A DNA stretch of 64,000 nt, from the NCBI GenBank assembly GCA_009772985.1, contig WOUS01000001.1, positions 186,001 to 250,000 of the forward strand. The letters are read 5' to 3'. Origin of the DNA: Anaerolineaceae bacterium. GTDB taxonomy: Bacteria; Chloroflexota; Anaerolineae; Anaerolineales; Villigracilaceae. Made by a program: the position numbers and the translations under genes. Positions within the stretch are counted from its first letter, which is position 1; the number at the start of each line of letters is the position of its first letter. The notes below the pieces were generated by a model. That model had not been told where the DNA came from, made no database searches, and worked only from the letters and a program-made list of their open reading frames with translations. Below are positions 53,433 through 61,834 of the stretch, in pieces.

Positions 53433-53824
53433 TTTTCTACTCCTTCTTCTTTTGATTTCATTTGCTGCCGGAGGGCAGCCAAAATCTCTTCGGGCGGGAA
53501 ACCCAGCCGGAGGGCATCGGCAAGATAACGGTCGGTGAGCGAGGCGAACGCGGCGCGGCGCATGGATTCAGACTCGGCGGGCGGAGGATTTTCCAGGATG
53601 TAGGTGCCGCGTCCCTGCTGGGTGGAAATGATCCCGGCTTCATCCAGGATGCGGTAGGCGCGGGCGACGGTGTTGAAGTTGACGCGCAGTTCGGCCGCCA
53701 GGGCGCGCACGGTGGGCAGTTGGCCGCCGGGCTTGAGTCGCCCGTCGGCGATCATCTCCCTGATGCGGTCAACAACCTGGAGATAGATGGGGATGCCGGA
53801 ACGAAAGTCGAGTTCGAGGTTCAT
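53429..53824 (-). CDS. GntR family regulator (YtrA-like)
   Basis: A 131-residue repressor with an N-terminal winged helix (IYLQVVDRIREMIADGRLKPGGQLPTVRALAAELRVNFNTVARAYRILDEAGII, then QQGRGTYI). Only a short C-terminal helical tail follows, which is the YtrA subfamily plan. YtrA-type regulators usually control ABC-transporter operons in which they are the first gene, as here. The start region has AT-rich iterated motifs upstream that may be its operator. Confidence 0.9.
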   Translation of the reverse strand: MNLELDFRSGIPIYLQVVDRIREMIADGRLKPGGQLPTVRALAAELRVNFNTVARAYRILDEAGIISTQQGRGTYILENPPPAESESMRRAAFASLTDRYLADALRLGFPPEEILAALRQQMKSKEEGVEK

Positions 53825-53882
53825 GGATTATGTATCGCTGCATTATTATTGTATAATTGTATCATTGTACTAATTGTATACG
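53825..53882 (-). promoter_or_regulatory. AT-rich promoter/operator region of the GntR operon
   Basis: Four to five spaced copies of ATTGTA (minus strand TACAAT), including direct repeats TATAATTGTAT and TACTAATTGTAT about 17 bases apart. Suits both -10 elements and a GntR operator; no Shine-Dalgarno before gntR. Confidence 0.5.
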
Positions 53883-53962
53883 GTTTTGCCTTTTTGTCAA
53901 GCCCATTCCCCTCCCGGCGGGCGTGGTAGAATACGCTTGCAAATCAACAAAAGGAGTTTCCT

Positions 53963-54850
53963 ATGGAACAGCAAACCGGTACATTTGCCGTCAAAAAGGG
54001 CCTGGCCCAAATGCTCAAAGGCGGCGTCATCATGGACGTGGTCACGCCCGAACACGCCAAAATCGCCGAAGACGCCGGCGCGTGTGCCGTGATGGCGCTG
54101 GAACGCGTCCCGGCCGACATCCGCGCCCAGGGCGGCGTGGCGCGCATGTCGGACCCCGACCTGATCCTCAAGATCATGGACACGGTCTCCATCCCGGTCA
54201 TGGCCAAGTGCCGCATTGGGCATTTCGTCGAAGCGCAAATCCTGGAATCCCTCGGTGTGGATTACATTGACGAGTCGGAAGTGCTCACCCCGGCGGACGA
54301 GGAGCATCACATCCTGAAGCACAGTTTCAAGGTCCCGTTCGTGTGCGGATGCCGCAACCTGGGCGAGGCCCTGCGCCGCGTCGGCGAAGGCGCGGCGATG
54401 ATCCGCACCAAGGGCGAGGCCGGCACCGGCGACGTGGTCGAGGCTGTCCGTCACGCCCGCGCCGTCTTCGGCGAGATCCGCCGCCTGACCACCATGGCCG
54501 ACGAAGAGTTGATGGCCTACGCCAAGGAAATCGGCGCGCCGTATGAATTGGTTAAAGAGACGAAAGAACTTGGCCGCACGCCGGTGGTCAATTTTGCCGC
54601 CGGAGGCATTGCCACCCCCGCGGATGCCGCCCTGATGATGCAATTGGGCGTGGACGGCGTGTTCGTCGGCTCCGGCATCTTCAAGTCCGGCGACCCGGCC
54701 AAACGCGCCGCGGCCATCGTCAAAGCCGTGACACACTATACCGACGCATCCATCCTGGCCGAAGTCAGCAAGAACCTCGGCGAGCCGATGGTGGGCCTCA
54801 ACGTCTCGCAGATGCCGGAAGGCGAGAAGATTGCGGGACGAGGCTGGTAA
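53963..54850 (+). CDS. pdxS: pyridoxal 5'-phosphate synthase subunit PdxS
   Basis: The lyase/synthase subunit of DXP-independent vitamin B6 synthesis, 295 residues. It joins ribose 5-phosphate, glyceraldehyde 3-phosphate and PdxT-derived ammonia into PLP. Conserved segments: [56 protein letters not shown] near 148 (active-site Lys), and [27 protein letters not shown] precedes the ATG. Its partner pdxT lies 535 bases downstream, separated by a two-gene toxin-antitoxin-like module. Confidence 0.97.
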   Translation: MEQQTGTFAVKKGLAQMLKGGVIMDVVTPEHAKIAEDAGACAVMALERVPADIRAQGGVARMSDPDLILKIMDTVSIPVMAKCRIGHFVEAQILESLGVDYIDESEVLTPADEEHHILKHSFKVPFVCGCRNLGEALRRVGEGAAMIRTKGEAGTGDVVEAVRHARAVFGEIRRLTTMADEELMAYAKEIGAPYELVKETKELGRTPVVNFAAGGIATPADAALMMQLGVDGVFVGSGIFKSGDPAKRAAAIVKAVTHYTDASILAEVSKNLGEPMVGLNVSQMPEGEKIAGRGW

Positions 54851-54862
54851 CGTGAGGGACCC

Positions 54863-55162
54863 TTGCGTAGCATCTGGAAAATCCGCTACTACATCGATCC
54901 AGTGACAAATTCTCTCCATATCTTCAATCACCAGGTAACCGAAGAAGATGTGGAAGCAATCCTGGCAAGGCCGGGTGAGGATCGTCAAGGCTACGAAGGC
55001 GCCCGAATAGCCAGCGGTCAAACAAAAGCTGGCCGGTATCTCCGGGTTATTTATGTACCTGACTCGGAGGTCGGCAGCGTCTTCGTGATAACCGCGTATG
55101 AGCTGCGTGGAAAAGCTCTCGCCGCGTACCGGCAGCGTAAACACAGGAGAAGAAAAGAATGA
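54863..55162 (+). CDS. DUF4258-like protein, probable toxin of a toxin-antitoxin pair
   Basis: A 99-residue basic protein starting at TTG 54863 with GAGGGA upstream. It begins IRYYIDPVTNSLHIFNHQV, contains GQTKAGRYLRVIYVPD and VFVITAYELRGKALAAYRQR, and ends in a run of Arg/Lys. This matches my recollection of DUF4258/BrnT-like RelE-fold proteins that precede a small acidic partner. The stop overlaps the next start (ATGA). It separates pdxS from pdxT, and its base composition is lower in GC than theirs. Confidence 0.7.
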   Translation: MRSIWKIRYYIDPVTNSLHIFNHQVTEEDVEAILARPGEDRQGYEGARIASGQTKAGRYLRVIYVPDSEVGSVFVITAYELRGKALAAYRQRKHRRRKE

Positions 55163-55368
55163 AAAAAAATCATTTTCCACCGGGATGGGATGAGGCGCGG
55201 GTGAGGCGAGTCCTGGCTCACTATGAGACTCAATCCGAGGATGATGCTGCTGTCGAGGACGAAAAAGCATTCAAAGGAAAAGCACGCACCGTCATCGAAG
55301 TTCCAATCGAACTAATGCCGGTTATCCGCGAAATCATCGCACAATACGAGGCCATTGGACACGCCTGA
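55159..55368 (+). CDS. probable antitoxin partner of the DUF4258-like protein
   Basis: A 69-residue protein: [33 protein letters not shown] then [21 protein letters not shown]. The acidic middle and the beta-strand plus helix end (EVPxELxPxVRExI, ribbon-helix-helix-like) are typical of small antitoxins paired with DUF4258 proteins. Overlaps the toxin gene by four bases and ends 16 bases before the pdxT start. Confidence 0.7.
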   Translation: MKKNHFPPGWDEARVRRVLAHYETQSEDDAAVEDEKAFKGKARTVIEVPIELMPVIREIIAQYEAIGHA

Positions 55369-55384
55369 TGCCCAACGAACACCT

Positions 55385-55963
55385 ATGAAAATCGGTGTCC
55401 TTGCAATTCAAGGCGATTTCGCCGAACACATCCTCATGCTCAAGCGCCTCGGCGTGGAAACTGCCGAAGTGCGCCTGCCGCGTCATCTCGACGGGCTGGA
55501 CGGTCTCATCCTCCCCGGCGGCGAATCCACCACCATCGGCAAACTCGCGGTGGACTTTGGCCTGCTCGACCCTTTGCGCGAATTTGGAAAAATCCACGCC
55601 GTCTGGGGAACCTGCGCCGGGGCGATCTTCCTCTCGAAGGACGCCCGCCGCAGCCAGCCGTTGCTCGGCCTGATGGACATCACCGTCGAGCGCAACGCCT
55701 TTGGCCGCCAGGTGGATTCGTTCGAAGCGGACCTGGACATTGCCGCGCTCGGTCAGGCAGCTCAGGCCTCCGCGCCCTACCACGCCGTCTTCATCCGCGC
55801 CCCGATCATCGAGTCGGTTTCCGGCGACGCCCGCGTCCTCGCATCCCTGCCCGACGGGCGCATCGTTGCCGCACTCCAGGGCAAACTGCTGGCCACCTCG
55901 TTCCACCCGGAACTGACGCAGGACACGCGCTTCCACGAATACTTCCTTACGCTGGCACGTTAG
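55385..55963 (+). CDS. pdxT: pyridoxal 5'-phosphate synthase glutaminase subunit PdxT
   Basis: Class I glutaminase that hydrolyses Gln and channels ammonia to PdxS; 192 residues from ATG 55385. GGESTT near 46, the nucleophile elbow [10 protein letters not shown] (Cys near 78), and the His-Glu pair in SFHPELT near 171 complete the triad. A longer frame from TTG 55355 would overlap the antitoxin and is not needed. No Shine-Dalgarno is visible, so translation may be coupled to the antitoxin gene. Confidence 0.95.
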   Translation: MKIGVLAIQGDFAEHILMLKRLGVETAEVRLPRHLDGLDGLILPGGESTTIGKLAVDFGLLDPLREFGKIHAVWGTCAGAIFLSKDARRSQPLLGLMDITVERNAFGRQVDSFEADLDIAALGQAAQASAPYHAVFIRAPIIESVSGDARVLASLPDGRIVAALQGKLLATSFHPELTQDTRFHEYFLTLAR

Positions 55964-55966
55964 CAA

Positions 55967-56036
55967 GTTGGCACGTTTTCACATTACCTCAACATCAACA
56001 ACGTGCCAACCTGTAAACATGAGAACGTGAAAACGT
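55967..56036. repeat. nested inverted repeats after pdxT
   Basis: GTTGGCACGTT (55967) pairs with AACGTGCCAAC (56000), and ACGTTTTCAC (55973) with GTGAAAACGT (56027). The alternative pairings share bases, so they are mutually exclusive. Confidence 0.65.
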
Positions 56037-56037
56037 T

Positions 56038-56961
56038 ATGACCGTCCGCTCACTCGACCTCCTCGACCTGCCCTTTCTCTCGCGCTACCGTCAGGATGCG
56101 CTCTTCCTCGACAGCGCCCGCTTCCTGACGCGCGGCAATCCGCTCAGCGCGATGGCGCTGCTGGCCTATCTCGACCCGCGCCGCAACCTCTACACCGCCT
56201 TCGCCAGAGAAGACGGAGATTCCCTGATGGGGCAGGTCATCCTGAACGAGCGCGAGACCTCCGCCCGGCTGACCTTCCTCGCCCCGGCGGAGCAGGTCGG
56301 ACCGTTGGCCGGGTCGCTGCTCGACCACCTGACCAAACACGCCGGCGGATGGGGCGCGCAGCACCTCCTGGCCGAAGTGGACGAAGACTCGCCGGCCTTC
56401 AAGTCCCTGCGCCTGGCCGGGTTTGCCATGTATGCATGGCAGCGCGTCTGGAAACTGCCGGAAGTCAAAGGCAAGGCGGGGAAAAGCGACTGGCAGGCGG
56501 TGGAAGAGACCGACTGGCCCGCCATCCAATCCCTGCATGGACAGATCATTCCGGCCCTCATCCAGCCGGTGGACGCGCTGCCGAAGCAGGCATCCGGCCT
56601 GGTCTGCCGCGCCGGGGCGGAGATCCAGGCTTACGTCCGCGAAAGCAGCGGCCCGGCGGGCATCTGGCTCCAGCCGCTCATCCCGCCCGATTCCGGATGC
56701 GGAGCGGAGCAGTTGACCGGTCTGGCCAGAGCCGTCACCGGCGGGGACCGGCGCCCGGTCTACGTGTGCGTGCGCTCGTACCAGGCCTGGCTGGAATCCG
56801 CGCTCGCAGACCTGGGAGCGCAGGCCGGGGCGCGCCAGGCGGTGATGGTCAAACGGCTGGTCAAGACGGTGCGGGAGGCGCAGGTCGTCCCGGTGATGGA
56901 GAAGGCGCTGGCCAAGGCCAAACCCGCCGCGCCGGCCGCTCGCGTCGAAAGCGAGAAGTGA
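56038..56961 (+). CDS. GNAT-like N-acetyltransferase family protein
   Basis: A 307-residue soluble protein. The N-terminal half resembles a GNAT fold: MTVRSLDLLDLPFLSRYRQDALFLDSAR, LMGQVILNERETSARLTFLAP, LLDHLTKHAGGWGAQHLLAEVDEDSPAFKSLRLAGFAMYAWQRVWKL. The usual acetyl-CoA loop is poorly conserved. The C-terminal half contains a second alpha/beta segment (RRPVYVCVRSYQAWLESAL). Activity is uncertain. It stands alone between repeats and the nucleotidyltransferase pair. Confidence 0.6.
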   Translation: MTVRSLDLLDLPFLSRYRQDALFLDSARFLTRGNPLSAMALLAYLDPRRNLYTAFAREDGDSLMGQVILNERETSARLTFLAPAEQVGPLAGSLLDHLTKHAGGWGAQHLLAEVDEDSPAFKSLRLAGFAMYAWQRVWKLPEVKGKAGKSDWQAVEETDWPAIQSLHGQIIPALIQPVDALPKQASGLVCRAGAEIQAYVRESSGPAGIWLQPLIPPDSGCGAEQLTGLARAVTGGDRRPVYVCVRSYQAWLESALADLGAQAGARQAVMVKRLVKTVREAQVVPVMEKALAKAKPAAPAARVESEK

Positions 56962-56983
56962 ACCCCGGCTGCGGTTGGCGTGA

Positions 56984-56996
56984 TACAATACCGATT
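56984..56996 (+). promoter_or_regulatory. leaderless promoter of the nucleotidyltransferase pair
   Basis: TACAAT (56984-56989) with seven bases to the ATG at 56997; no Shine-Dalgarno. Confidence 0.5.
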
Positions 56997-57188
56997 ATGA
57001 AAAGAGAAGTTTTTGTACGTAAAGGCAAGATCCAGGAGATGGACAGGTCGTTCGATCTGAAATTCTGGCAGGCCCAGCCGCCTGCCGCGCGTCTTGCCGC
57101 ACTGGAAGAGATCCGCCGGGAATATCATCGCTGGAGATACGGTGCTGAACCAAGACTTCAAAGAGTTTATTCAATCGTTAAACGATAA
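56997..57188 (+). CDS. small partner protein upstream of the nucleotidyltransferase
   Basis: A 63-residue basic protein (MKREVFVRKGKIQEMDRSFDLKFWQAQPPAAR, then LEEIRREYHRWRYG). Short proteins with the pattern DLKFWQ...RLAALEEIRREY commonly precede single-domain nucleotidyltransferases; that is from memory. Its last 47 bases overlap the nucleotidyltransferase gene in another frame, indicating tight coupling. It may be the antitoxin or regulator of the pair. Confidence 0.65.
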   Translation: MKREVFVRKGKIQEMDRSFDLKFWQAQPPAARLAALEEIRREYHRWRYGAEPRLQRVYSIVKR

Positions 57189-57579
57189 TGGCGTCCGCTA
57201 TCTTGTCATCGGCGGGTATGCGGTGGCGTTCCACGGCCACCCGCGCTATACCAAAGATATGGACATTTGGATCTCCATGGATGCCGAAAACGCCGCCAAT
57301 ATCGTCAAGGCGCTGGAACAATTCGGTTTCGCATCGCTGGGACTCCAGGCATCGGATTTCACCGCGCCGGACCAAATCGTCCAATTAGGATACCCCCCAA
57401 ACCGCATTGACATGATCACGAGCACGCTCGGCGTGGATTTTGAACCCTGCTACGCCGTCCGCGTCCAGGCGGAAATTGACGGGGTTCAAGTCAACTTCAT
57501 TGACCTGGAAAGCCTGAAACGCAATAAAAAAGCCGTTGGCCGCCACCAGGATCTGGCGGATATCGAAAGCCTCGAATAA
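57142..57579 (+). CDS. minimal nucleotidyltransferase (AbiEii/DUF6036-like)
   Basis: A 145-residue Pol-beta-fold nucleotidyltransferase from GTG 57142, with GGAG five bases upstream. The metal-binding pattern GGYAVAFHGHPRYTKDMDIWI (residues about 21-41) gives the GG...DxDxW motif, with a third acidic residue in FIDLESLKRNKKAVGR near 120. Similar proteins act as toxins or toxin-like AMP/CMP-transferases. It overlaps the 63-residue gene by 47 bases. No HEPN partner is present. Confidence 0.78.
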   Translation: MLNQDFKEFIQSLNDNGVRYLVIGGYAVAFHGHPRYTKDMDIWISMDAENAANIVKALEQFGFASLGLQASDFTAPDQIVQLGYPPNRIDMITSTLGVDFEPCYAVRVQAEIDGVQVNFIDLESLKRNKKAVGRHQDLADIESLE

Positions 57580-57619
57580 TATCTCCGTGATATACGAATT
57601 TCATAAAAAGTACCAGAAT

Positions 57620-59254
57620 ATGACCCAACTCAAAATCACCGACGACCTCGACGCCCTGCTCGGGGTGCTCCCCAAAACCATCGTGGACGCCGTCCACAAA
57701 GCGGACGATTACGACCGCCTGCTCGAAATCATCCTCGACCTCGGGCGCGTCCCCACCGCCCGCTTCGTGGACCGGGAAATCGTCCTGCGCGAGGCCGAAG
57801 TGATCCGCGCCGAAATTGACCACGTGGACGAGCACATCGGCGAGTTCGACACCGACAACCGCGCCGGCATCGAACGCACCCTGCACCGCATCTCCGCCAT
57901 CCGCAACCGGCGCGGCCACATCGTCGGGCTGACCCTGCGCGTCGGGCGCGCCGTCTACGGCACGGTGGACATCATCCAGGACATCGTCGAGTCGGGCAAA
58001 TCGGTGCTCCTGCTGGGCCGCCCCGCCATCGGCAAGACCACGCTCCTGCGCGAGGCCGCCCGCATCCTGGCCGAATCCAAGCGCGTCGTCATCGTGGATA
58101 CCTCCAACGAGATCGGCGGCGACGGCGACGTGCCGCATCCCGCCGTGGGCAAGGCGCGCCGGATGCAGGTGCGCGAGCCGATGCTCCAGCACGAAGTCAT
58201 GATCGAAGCGGTGGAAAACCACAACCCCGAAGTCATCATCATTGACGAGATCGGCCGCGAACTCGAAGCCGCCGCCGCCCGCACCATCGCCGAGCGCGGC
58301 GTCCAACTCATCGGCACCGCCCACGGCCAGACGATTGATAACCTGATGCTCAACCCGACCCTCTCCGACCTGATCGGCGGCATCGAAGCCGTCACGCTCT
58401 CGGACGAGGAAGCCCGCCGCCGCGGCACCCAGAAAACCGTCCTCGAACGGCGCGCCCCGCCCACCTTCGACGTGCTGGTCGAGATCCAGCAGCGCGACCG
58501 CCTCGCCGTCCACATGGACATCGCCGCCGCGGTGGACTCGCTCCTGCGCGGCTACCCGCTCCCGCCCGAGATCCGCTCGCGCGACGCCGAAGGGAAGATC
58601 CAGATCGAGAAGGTGAAACCGGACCCGAGGGCCAGGCCCGACTCGGAATTCCGCATCGAGAACGGACCGGTCACCGGTCCGCGCCGCCCGGCCCGTTCCG
58701 CACCGCCCGCCCCGTCCGCGACCGTCATCCCGTCCGCCGCGCCGGCGACGGAATCCGCGGCCCCGGCGGAATCCCGCCGCACCCCGCTCCAGCCGGTGCG
58801 CGTCTACCCGTTTGGTGTGGCGCGCGACCGGCTGATGCAGTCGGCCAAGCGGATGGGCGTGCCGGCCATTTTCGTCAAGGATGCCGGCGAGGCCGACGTG
58901 CTGGTGACGCTGCGCTCGTACTACCGCGACCGCCAGCAGGCGGTGATGCAGGCCGAGCACCGGGGGATGCCGGTCTACGTGCTGCGGGCGAACACGGTCA
59001 GCCAGATGGAGCAGTTCCTGAGCGACCTGTTCAATCTCTCGGAGATCGTGCCTGCCGCCAGCGAGATGGACCTGGTCAAGAACCAGGCCCAGGCCGCCAT
59101 TGCCGCCGTGCTGAACGGCGAGCGCTGGGTGGACCTGCCGCCCGGCCCGGCCGCGGCGCGCCGCATCCAGCACGAGTTGGCGCGCGATGCAGAGTTGGTG
59201 AGTCATTCGTATGGGAAAGAACCGAGAAGGCATGTGAGAATTTTTAGGGAATAA
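57620..59254 (+). CDS. SpoIIIAA/Ycf45-like AAA ATPase with R3H domain
   Basis: A 544-residue protein from ATG 57620. The AAA domain is related to SpoIIIAA and plastid Ycf45: LLLGRPAIGKTTLLREAARIL near 139 (Walker A), VVIVDTSNEIGGDGDVPHPAVGKARRMQV, VIIIDEIGRELEAAAARTIAERGVQLIGTAHG near 213 (Walker B and switch). A Pro/Ala linker (about 360-400) leads to a C-terminal region ending in an R3H nucleic-acid-binding domain (ARRIQHELARDAELVSHSYG, R-x3-H pattern). Likely cytoplasmic and nucleic-acid linked. The AT-rich island starts right after it. Confidence 0.88.
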   Translation: MTQLKITDDLDALLGVLPKTIVDAVHKADDYDRLLEIILDLGRVPTARFVDREIVLREAEVIRAEIDHVDEHIGEFDTDNRAGIERTLHRISAIRNRRGHIVGLTLRVGRAVYGTVDIIQDIVESGKSVLLLGRPAIGKTTLLREAARILAESKRVVIVDTSNEIGGDGDVPHPAVGKARRMQVREPMLQHEVMIEAVENHNPEVIIIDEIGRELEAAAARTIAERGVQLIGTAHGQTIDNLMLNPTLSDLIGGIEAVTLSDEEARRRGTQKTVLERRAPPTFDVLVEIQQRDRLAVHMDIAAAVDSLLRGYPLPPEIRSRDAEGKIQIEKVKPDPRARPDSEFRIENGPVTGPRRPARSAPPAPSATVIPSAAPATESAAPAESRRTPLQPVRVYPFGVARDRLMQSAKRMGVPAIFVKDAGEADVLVTLRSYYRDRQQAVMQAEHRGMPVYVLRANTVSQMEQFLSDLFNLSEIVPAASEMDLVKNQAQAAIAAVLNGERWVDLPPGPAAARRIQHELARDAELVSHSYGKEPRRHVRIFRE

Positions 59255-59320
59255 ACTGATTCCTGAGAACGATTGGTGATTAGGCTACACTCTTTTGCCA
59301 AAACGTAAAGCAATGTGGTG

Positions 59321-59350
59321 TTCAACTTCTAAAATAACTGGGAGTATAAT
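59321..59350 (+). promoter_or_regulatory. leaderless promoter of the kinase/TIR island
   Basis: TTCAAC (59321-59326), 18 bases, TATAAT (59345-59350), then six bases to the ATG at 59357. Confidence 0.6.
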
Positions 59351-59356
59351 GAGATC

Positions 59357-59998
59357 ATGAAAAGCGATAATAAATACACGAGCAAGTTTATTGTTTTAGA
59401 GGGTATTGATAGTGCTGTTCTGGCTGAGCAAGCTGCGTTGCTCGATGATTGGCTCCGTTCTGTAGATTTAACCGTTGTTGTTACCCGCGAACCAACGGAT
59501 GGACCGATTGGGGGGCAAATTCGCCTAGGACTCAGCAAGCGACTGGAATTAGATGATTTTACTCGAGCGGTTCTCTTTCTATCTGATAGGCTAGATCATT
59601 TAAACCGCCCCGCAGGAATTTTGGAAGATTTATCAAATGGAAAATATGTAATTTGTATTCGATATATACTTTCGGCGTATGCTTATCAAAATAGAGCGTT
59701 ATCACTTGAATGGTTGCACAAGATTAATCGCCAATGTCGCTGGCCTGATTTAGTAGTATTTATTGACACGCCAGCTGGTATTTCGCTAAAGCGTCGTGTT
59801 AAACAAGAGGTATATAACCCAGATTTGTGGAATCAACAAATCCTGATGCTTGAGAGGCAACGAGACGATTACGTGAAGGCAATCGAGTATTGCCAACAAA
59901 ATGGAAAGCTAGTCTCAGTAGTAGATGGTAATCAGCCGCCGCCAACCATTCACCAGATATGTCAAGGATTGGTTACGAGGCTGGGAGTAGAGCAGTAA
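59357..59998 (+). CDS. thymidylate kinase-like pseudoenzyme
   Basis: A 213-residue protein of the TMK fold that seems catalytically dead. The strand FIVLEGID is followed by SAVLAEQ where GAGKTTQ should be, so the P-loop is gone. The TREPTDGPIGGQIR motif (43-56) and LFLSDRLDHL are kept, but the catalytic DRY is IRY (Ile101). The LID region lacks the arginine pattern. It aligns with the next gene almost without gaps (both have TREP at 43-46 and RY at 102-103), so they are paralogues. First gene of the AT-rich island; a regulatory or sensor role is likely. Confidence 0.75.
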   Translation: MKSDNKYTSKFIVLEGIDSAVLAEQAALLDDWLRSVDLTVVVTREPTDGPIGGQIRLGLSKRLELDDFTRAVLFLSDRLDHLNRPAGILEDLSNGKYVICIRYILSAYAYQNRALSLEWLHKINRQCRWPDLVVFIDTPAGISLKRRVKQEVYNPDLWNQQILMLERQRDDYVKAIEYCQQNGKLVSVVDGNQPPPTIHQICQGLVTRLGVEQ

Positions 59999-60000
59999 AC

Positions 60001-60981
60001 ATGAAAAAGAACTCTTGTCCAGGAAAACTGACTGTATTGGAAGGTCTAGACGGTGCAGGCACGACTACTCAGTCGGCGGAACTGGCTGACTGGTTACGAA
60101 AGTACAAAGGGATTAAAGTCTGGGAGACTCGTGAGCCCAGCCAAGGCCCCGCTGGTGCGCAAATTAGGTCGGTTCTGACAGGTAGATTGAAGATGGAGCA
60201 ATTGACCCTGGCAGCGCTCTTTGCCGCAGATCGCCTTGATCACCTTTATGGAAAAGGTGGAGTGATCGAGCACCTGAATGCGGGAGAATGGGTAATAATG
60301 GATCGTTATTATTTATCGTCACTTGCATATCAGACATTAAACGTGGATGACGCTATTTGCCGCTGGATTTGGGATTTACATGAATCTTGTATCACTCCAG
60401 ATATTACTTTGTTTCTAGATGTAACAGTTAAAACTTGCATGAAACGTATCAATATTAATCGCGGTCAACATTTTGAATTGTTCGAAAAAGAGGATTTATT
60501 GGAGATGATTCGTTCACAGTATTTACGAGCAATTCATCAATTAAGACAAGAAGGAGAGAATATTCAGATTCTAGAAGGAGAAAGACCCGTTGTCAGTGTT
60601 GCAAAAGAGGTGAGAGAACGAGTAAAGAGACTCTTGCTAGATGAAGCGAGACTTTCGGCAGAAGAGGAGCGGACTCTTTGGAAAGAGTGGCCTATTCTGT
60701 CTACTATCCGGAAAACTGTAGAAGAAAAGGCAAACCTTACTTTTTTAGTTGTAAAAAAACAAATCGAGGGTCAACAAGCCATCCATGGTGGGTATCAACT
60801 TGACTTTTCTGGTCGCGAGAAAATTTATCACATAATGGCATACTTGGCAGACAATCGGACGACTATGAAGATTTTTGCAACAGGGCACAAGGATTCAACC
60901 TTGGACATTCTGAAAAATATCTGTGAACCCAAGTCAGTATCTTCAATTGAGAATCTGCCTTTATTTCCGAAAGAACAGTAA
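60001..60981 (+). CDS. thymidylate kinase-like protein with Thr in the P-loop and C-terminal extension
   Basis: A 326-residue protein from ATG 60001, two bases after the previous stop. Residues 1-205 are a dTMP-kinase domain: LEGLDGAGTTTQ (13-24) has Thr21 at the P-loop Lys position, TREPSQGPAGAQIR (43-56), MDRYYLSSLAYQ (100-111) with the catalytic Asp-Arg intact, and a LID-like KRININRGQ. About 120 extra residues (ERTLWKEWPILSTIRKT, HIMAYLADNRTTMKIFATGHKD) have no recognised family. I recall annotated dTMP kinases with GAGTTTQ, so activity is possible. Likely forms a pair with the pseudoenzyme. Confidence 0.75.
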   Translation: MKKNSCPGKLTVLEGLDGAGTTTQSAELADWLRKYKGIKVWETREPSQGPAGAQIRSVLTGRLKMEQLTLAALFAADRLDHLYGKGGVIEHLNAGEWVIMDRYYLSSLAYQTLNVDDAICRWIWDLHESCITPDITLFLDVTVKTCMKRININRGQHFELFEKEDLLEMIRSQYLRAIHQLRQEGENIQILEGERPVVSVAKEVRERVKRLLLDEARLSAEEERTLWKEWPILSTIRKTVEEKANLTFLVVKKQIEGQQAIHGGYQLDFSGREKIYHIMAYLADNRTTMKIFATGHKDSTLDILKNICEPKSVSSIENLPLFPKEQ

Positions 60982-61100
60982 TTTATCTCTGGCGCGGGTA
61001 ATCGATTTATAAGCAGAATTTCTAAAATCTTTGTTCTTTTTTACAAAAGAAGTAAACATCGGGTTATGTATAAAACTACATTGAGCGATGGAGAAAATCT

Positions 61101-61715
61101 ATGTTCATTACCTTAGAAGGCGTTGATGGCTCTGGCAAAACATCGCATGTTCCACATCTCGTTGAGTATTTACGGGGATTAGATTATAAAGTGTACCCTG
61201 CTCGCGAACCTGGCGGTACGCCAATAGGGGAGCGAATTCGCAGTATTGTTCTTGATCTAAGATGTGCAGAGATAGATCATCGTACCGAGACATTACTTTT
61301 TCTAGCAGCGCGAGCGCAATTTGTTGAGCAAGTAGTTAAGCCCCACTTAAAAGCAGGAGAAATTGTTATTTCTGATCGCTTTGCTGATTCAACCGTCGCT
61401 TATCAAGGATACGGTCATCAACAACCTCTGGAAGTTATAAATACATTAGTAAAGTACGCTAAGAACGGGTTAGAGCCTGATTTGACTCTTTTACTGGATC
61501 TTGATGCTGAGATTGGATTAAAGCGGAAGACCATCACAGATGACTGGAATCGTGTAGATGCATATCCTATAGATTTTCATAGACGCGTTCATGATGGTTA
61601 TTTGAAACTTACTAAAAGCGATCCTGATCGTTGGATTGTCATAAACGCAAATCAGAGTTGGGAAAACGTACAGGATGCTCTGCGACATGAAATCATCAAG
61701 CGTATCAAAAACTAG
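61101..61715 (+). CDS. tmk: thymidylate kinase (dTMP kinase)
   Basis: A 204-residue canonical dTMP kinase: P-loop LEGVDGSGKTSH (5-16), REPGGTPIGERIR (35-47), SDRFADSTVAYQGYG (91-105), and a LID with RKTITDDWNRVD. GGAG precedes the ATG. It phosphorylates dTMP to dTDP. The AT-rich codon use and the neighbouring divergent copies suggest it belongs to the island and may not be the housekeeping tmk. The 119-base gap before it has no gene. Confidence 0.9.
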   Translation: MFITLEGVDGSGKTSHVPHLVEYLRGLDYKVYPAREPGGTPIGERIRSIVLDLRCAEIDHRTETLLFLAARAQFVEQVVKPHLKAGEIVISDRFADSTVAYQGYGHQQPLEVINTLVKYAKNGLEPDLTLLLDLDAEIGLKRKTITDDWNRVDAYPIDFHRRVHDGYLKLTKSDPDRWIVINANQSWENVQDALRHEIIKRIKN

Positions 61716-61834
61716 GTTTGTCCCTATTTTGGAAAGTTCAGTTTTGTAAATTTCACTACTTCCAATGATGCCAATAATAACCAAATTGGAATGCTGCTCG
61801 CGGGTATAAATAAGGCATATAAGGAAAAGCGACC

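Noticed and set aside
55355-55384. Longer start for PdxT (TTG 55355)
   Set aside because: It overlaps the antitoxin gene and adds residues not found in the family; ATG 55385 gives [10 protein letters not shown].
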